From NCBI GenBank assembly GCA_037043235.1, contig JAWRVZ010000043.1, positions 3,571,001-3,635,000 of the forward strand: a stretch of 64,000 bases of DNA, read 5' to 3'. Numbering within the stretch: the stretch's first letter is position 1; every line of letters begins with the position of its first letter. Both the position numbers and the translations under genes were made by a program. The notes below the pieces were generated by a model that made no database searches, had not been told where the DNA came from, and saw only the letters and a program-made list of their open reading frames with translations. This document shows, piece by piece, positions 60,293 through 64,000 of the stretch. This DNA comes from Rhodeus uyekii. Taxonomy: Eukaryota > Chordata > Actinopteri > Cypriniformes > Acheilognathidae.

Positions 60293-63089
60293 TTATGCAC
60301 TAGAATTGAAGACACCGTGGAATCCATAAGGAATGTTGACAGGCACTTCAGCTCTTCCTAGCTCCTCAAAGGTTTTGGCATCTAGGACTAAAAGAAATGT
60401 ACTCTTGTCCTGCAGAGAGAAGAGAAAGAAGGGGTTCAGACAAAACTCAACTGACTTTTCTCAAAACATTTTCATTTCTGAACAGGTGAAGTATAAAGCT
60501 CCTTTTTGTTTTTCAGTGTATTTTTAACACACATTTAGGGTACCTTAACTGGTGTGATGATCACAGAGAGGATGACGCCGTCGTCCTCTTCCTCAGCATT
60601 GGGTGAAGGAAGGAAGACGGGCTCTGATGGGTAGAGATCCGGTTGGCGCCATACCTGTAAATCAATTAATTTAATCAAACATAAAAACACTCTTAACACT
60701 GTGTGGTAAACGGTCAAGAAAAGTCATATTTCAAGTTTCTTTGGGACTTTTTGGTCATTGTAGAAATCAGTCATAGTCACATGTTAGCAGCTATGGTCAT
60801 AATTTGATCTCACCTTGAACTTTTTGCTTTCCAGATCCATCTTAATTAAGGAGTCGCCCACTAGGTGGCGAAATCCACAACCATAGTAGTATCTATAAGG
60901 TTTGGTGTTATATTTGGTGTAGTTAATATGGGGAAACTCCAAACCACCATAGTCTTTCAAGTCTTCGCCATGGAGATCCTCAAATGTGCAAAACACCTGA
61001 GAAAGAGAGAGAGAGAGAGACATAATGTTTTCATAAAAGACTCTCAAACACACACATGCACATCTTGAGCAAATAAAATTTTTGAAGGTCACTACTACAC
61101 CAAGTCTAAGTGCTGTTTGAATTCTGAAATCTGAAAATTTGGGGTTGGTAAGATTTCTCAATGTTTTTAAAAGAAGTCTCTTAGGCTAACAAAGGCTGCT
61201 TTTATTTGATCCAAAACACGGTAAACAGTAAATTGTGAAATAACACAATTCAAATTTTCTATAGTAATATATTTTAAAATGCAAAAATGCTGGATTCTTA
61301 GCAGCCATTACTCCAGTCACATGATCATTATGCTAATTTAATGTTCAAGAAACATTTCTTATTATTATCAATGTTAACATGGCTATACTGCTCAATATTT
61401 TTGGTGGAAACCATGATACATTTTTTGAGGAATAGAAAATTGTACAAAAAATAATAAATGTTTTACTGTCACTTTTAGAAATGTCCTTGCTGAATAAACT
61501 TTTGAATTGTGCTGTATGTGCCAGTAGAAAGGCTGGCAAATATAAGCAAACAATGCTATAATAGACCAAATTCCAAGCACATAACACACAGATAGTCATG
61601 TAAGAGCATAAAGACGACACCTGGTTTTTAGTACGGCAGACCGCGGTGGCAGTGCTATCAGGCCGTGTGTTGAGATTCTGTTCCAGTGCTGTTTCACTGG
61701 TGATGTTGAGAGGAAGCACAAAACGACGTGGAAGCGGCCGGCACATGGTGTTGTACATCTGACAGAGAGTAGCAGGACAAATGACCATGCCATTTATGTA
61801 ATAATAATAACATATGCCATAAATTGTACAGGAAATTGTATTTGTAGTAATAGTATTAAGATAGAGCGATAAAGAGAGTTTAAGAAAGAATACAAACCTC
61901 ATCCAGTGCCTCTCCTGATTGCCGCAGGTTCTGGATGAGGAAGTTGTTTATAGCCTCGCCGTTGTCAGAGCAGCACATGTCTAGCATGAGGAATCCATCC
62001 TGCTCAAAAGCATTGATCTGATGGAAGGTGGACAAGGCCTTGGTGTAGTACTTCACTGGCATCTCCTACAGAGAGATGTAAAGTCGTTTTTTTTTTTCAA
62101 ATATAATCTGATAATGCATGTATGCTCTCCATCAGCTGTCAATGAACCATATTAAGCACAATCAGTCATGACTGTTGTCTCACCTTTCCAGTTTGTTTGT
62201 CAATAAGGTGGAATATGGTTTCCTGGTTGGGGTCCCAGTAAACAGCCTCATTTAGTGATTTCCCCCTTATTTTACCAGTCACTATCTTAAACAGATCCAT
62301 CTTAATGGGCTGCTCGATGAATACAACATAGTTCTCTGACATGCCTGAATGGTTAGGAAAAATAAAATGAAGGTTTTCAGTGCTGCACATTCATATAATC
62401 ATTCATATCAATCATAAACTATATGATTACACCACCAGAGTACCTAGCAATAAAATAACACATGACTTTATTACATACAGTGGATGAGAAATAAAATTAC
62501 ACATGATAGTCATATGAGATCTGAAGATATGAATAAACATGAGAGATTTTCTCCTTCACTCACCAAAGCTGTGATAATAGGAGGGTTTGGATTTGTCATG
62601 AGGGGTGATAGAGCATAATATCTTGGCTCCCTCGAGAGTATCATTTGGACCGTCTCTTTCTGGAGGCACCCTGATGATGTTGTATAAAGTCCCTGTAAAA
62701 CACATCACAGTCACATCACATCATGGTTCCTCAATCCTAAGGTGATATGGCATTTTGGTCAGCACATGAGGAAAAGACCATGATCTAACCTTTGTTTCTG
62801 TATGAGTTGCCCATGTTGTAAGCTGTGCCATCTGGATCAACGTGTGGATGAGCAGTAGCACCGTTCACAGCTATGAACTTGCTCCAGTCCACCTACAAAT
62901 AATCATCCTTAAATTAGACATGACTGGTTGGTCTACTGTAGGTTGATGACTATAACCTGATTATACTTTGTACCTTCTGTTTGGACTCCAGAGTATCTGG
63001 ATCCACTCTGTGCATGTAGTTTGTCTCTGTGCTGACGTAATAGTCACCCTTGTATTTAACAAAGTTGACGCTGGCATTATCTGTCGGCT
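60293..63089 (-). CDS. bco2: beta-carotene oxygenase 2-type carotenoid cleavage dioxygenase, C-terminal nine exons
   Basis: Nine exons on the minus strand, 5' to 3': 63089-62974, 62892-62790, 62692-62564, 62344-62184, 62065-61898, 61758-61621, 60996-60814, 60654-60544 and 60409-60293 (stop TAA at 60295-60293). Every internal junction is AG/GT and the phases agree, giving 407 residues after a split first codon. The product matches the BCO2 branch of the carotenoid oxygenase/RPE65 family, whose members cleave carotenoids with a non-haem iron, BCO2 usually at the 9',10' bond in mitochondria. All four iron ligands are visible: His53 (NGATAHPH), His113 (YYHSFG), His184 (TFHQINAFE) and His400 (YGFHGVF). 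The second-shell Glu21 (TETNY), Glu291 (LEFPHINY) and Glu343 (YPSEPVF) are also present. 'GCGFRHLVGDSLIK' favours BCO2 over BCO1 or RPE65. The family is about 530-550 residues, so roughly 130 N-terminal residues lie beyond position 64000. Which fish bco2 paralogue this is cannot be decided here. No frameshift or stop is seen. Confidence 0.95.
61000..61021 (-). repeat. (CT)n tract forming the polypyrimidine tract of a bco2 exon
   Basis: On the minus strand this is a run of TCTCTC leading straight to TTTCTCAG, the acceptor of the coding exon 60996-60814. A microsatellite therefore serves as the splice-site pyrimidine tract. Confidence 0.8.
61140..61515 (+). repeat. family A dispersed repeat inside a bco2 intron
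   Basis: Nearly the whole family order is present: 'AAGAAGTCTCTTAGGCTAAC', 'GGCTGCTTTTATTTGATC', 'CCATTACTCCAGTCACATGA', 'TTATTATTATCAATGTTAAC' and 'TTTACTGTCACTTTTAG'. It fills most of the 624-bp intron between the coding exons at 61758-61621 and 60996-60814, in the opposite orientation to the gene. Confidence 0.7.
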
Positions 63090-64000
63090 CTGGAATTGAA
63101 GAGAGGAATATAATATATAAGTGCAAAACACAATTTATTTATTTTTGTACTTTGAGGCAGAAATGGTTTTAACTCTAGGTATTTCTTCTGTAATTTTGAC
63201 CAAGCTGCTTGTTTTCAGACTTTTTTATTAACAGAATCTGGTATTATTGATCATAGGCTTTTAAAGGTACACTATGTAACTTTTTTGTTCAAAATTAACT
63301 AAATTGAGTCAATACAACATCATCAATGCTTCTTCCAAAATATGATTTAGTCTTACCCTAATTCATTATGGTAAACCTATTCTAAGTGTTTATATATTAG
63401 ACCTGACAGCCCATTTTTGGAGTTTTGTGTGAAATTAGCTTTTTTTTCCTCCTTTTTTTTTGTTCCAATACACACAAAGGGAATAAACATGTGTTTAGCA
63501 AAACATGTGTTAATGCAATACTTTTCTGTGAGCAATACTTGATTTTCTGGAAAAATTTATGAGGTGTAATAAAACAATTTTGGCCATGACACTATTTCCT
63601 TTACCATTCAAATGTTTGAGGTCAATAGAATAATAAAAAAGAAAAAGGAAATGGATACTTTTATTCAGCATGGAGTCATAAATCAATTTATTACATTTAT
63701 TGTCAAACCAATTTAAGCATTTTTGGTGATTTTTGGTGCTGTAGCCTTTGGAAATGTTGAGGTTTCTTTAAAATTCTGTCTTACATAAAGTACAGATGTG
63801 TTCAGTTTTTTCTTCCTTTCTTAATAATCTTGCAAAATAATATTTAGCCCTTGGTTATAGAAGATATCCCTAGACAATATTGAATCCTCAGTTTTCTCAC
63901 CTTTTGAACATGGAAATGCTGGTGGGAAAATATCATATTCACACATGTAAATTAAAGAAATGTAAAAGCTACTTTAATTTTTTCATGATTTTGTGAGAAT
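63090..64000 (-). other. bco2 intron running past the right edge
   Basis: Sequence upstream of the first visible bco2 exon. I looked for the expected preceding exon (the family's FGTLA.PDPCK segment) and did not find it, so it lies beyond the window. The dispersed repeat at 63263-63450 is inside. Confidence 0.6.
63263..63450. repeat. dispersed repeat fragment upstream of the first visible bco2 exon
   Basis: 'AAAGGTACACTATGTAACTT' followed by 'CTTCCAAAATATGATTTAGT' is a recurring fish repeat start. It lies in the bco2 intron that runs past the right edge of the window. Confidence 0.45.

Noticed and set aside
63905..63945. possible further upstream bco2 exon on the minus strand
   Set aside because: An AG/GT-bounded piece exists, but its translation does not resemble the expected family segment, so it was left out.

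Overview
This window is vertebrate genomic DNA, and the evidence points to a cyprinid-type teleost. It has long A+T-rich non-coding stretches, many microsatellites, tRNA-derived SINEs ending in the fish-type 'AAGTCGCTTTGGATAAA' tail, several hAT and TA-target DNA transposon relics, and a multicopy dispersed repeat typical of carp-like fish. The only protein gene I can support is split into exons with GT/AG junctions. No prokaryotic features are present.

Layout. Positions 1-22,300 hold no recognisable gene. They contain a Tc1-like relic (6576-7629), two neighbouring TA-flanked elements (10197-11042 and 11093-11787), a TTAA-bounded element (12404-12835), an hAT-like element (17157-17774), two pure poly-C tracts, and a few G+C-richer blocks that look like conserved non-coding DNA. 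Positions 22,300-36,600 are the centre of the window: miR-100 (25.4 kb), let-7a (25.8 kb) and miR-125b (36.5 kb), all on the plus strand. This is the classic mir-100/let-7a-2/mir-125b-1 cluster, whose human host is the long non-coding RNA MIR100HG. Around the hairpins I see candidate host-transcript parts: a promoter/first-exon region at about 22.3-23.3 kb, an exon at 23510-23636, a possible alternative first exon ending at 34922, and a small exon at 35891-35951.

Positions 36,600-60,000 are again non-coding. They hold well-bounded transposons (an hAT at 43851-44511 with a perfect 8-bp target duplication, and a TA element at 44841-45490), a solo LTR (55664-56069), SINEs, and two perfect RFX X-box motifs. 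A further hAT with a perfect 8-bp duplication and a nested SINE lies within the miRNA locus at 29074-30320.

Positions 60,293-63,089 carry the last nine coding exons of a beta-carotene oxygenase 2-type gene on the minus strand. They join in frame to 407 residues with all four iron-binding histidines and three second-shell glutamates. The N-terminal part lies beyond the right edge. The microRNA cluster and bco2 converge, about 24 kb apart, and nothing here suggests that they work together. I found no clearly new multi-gene system. The most useful leads are the host-transcript architecture of the microRNA cluster, the X-box sites, and the conserved-looking non-coding blocks.
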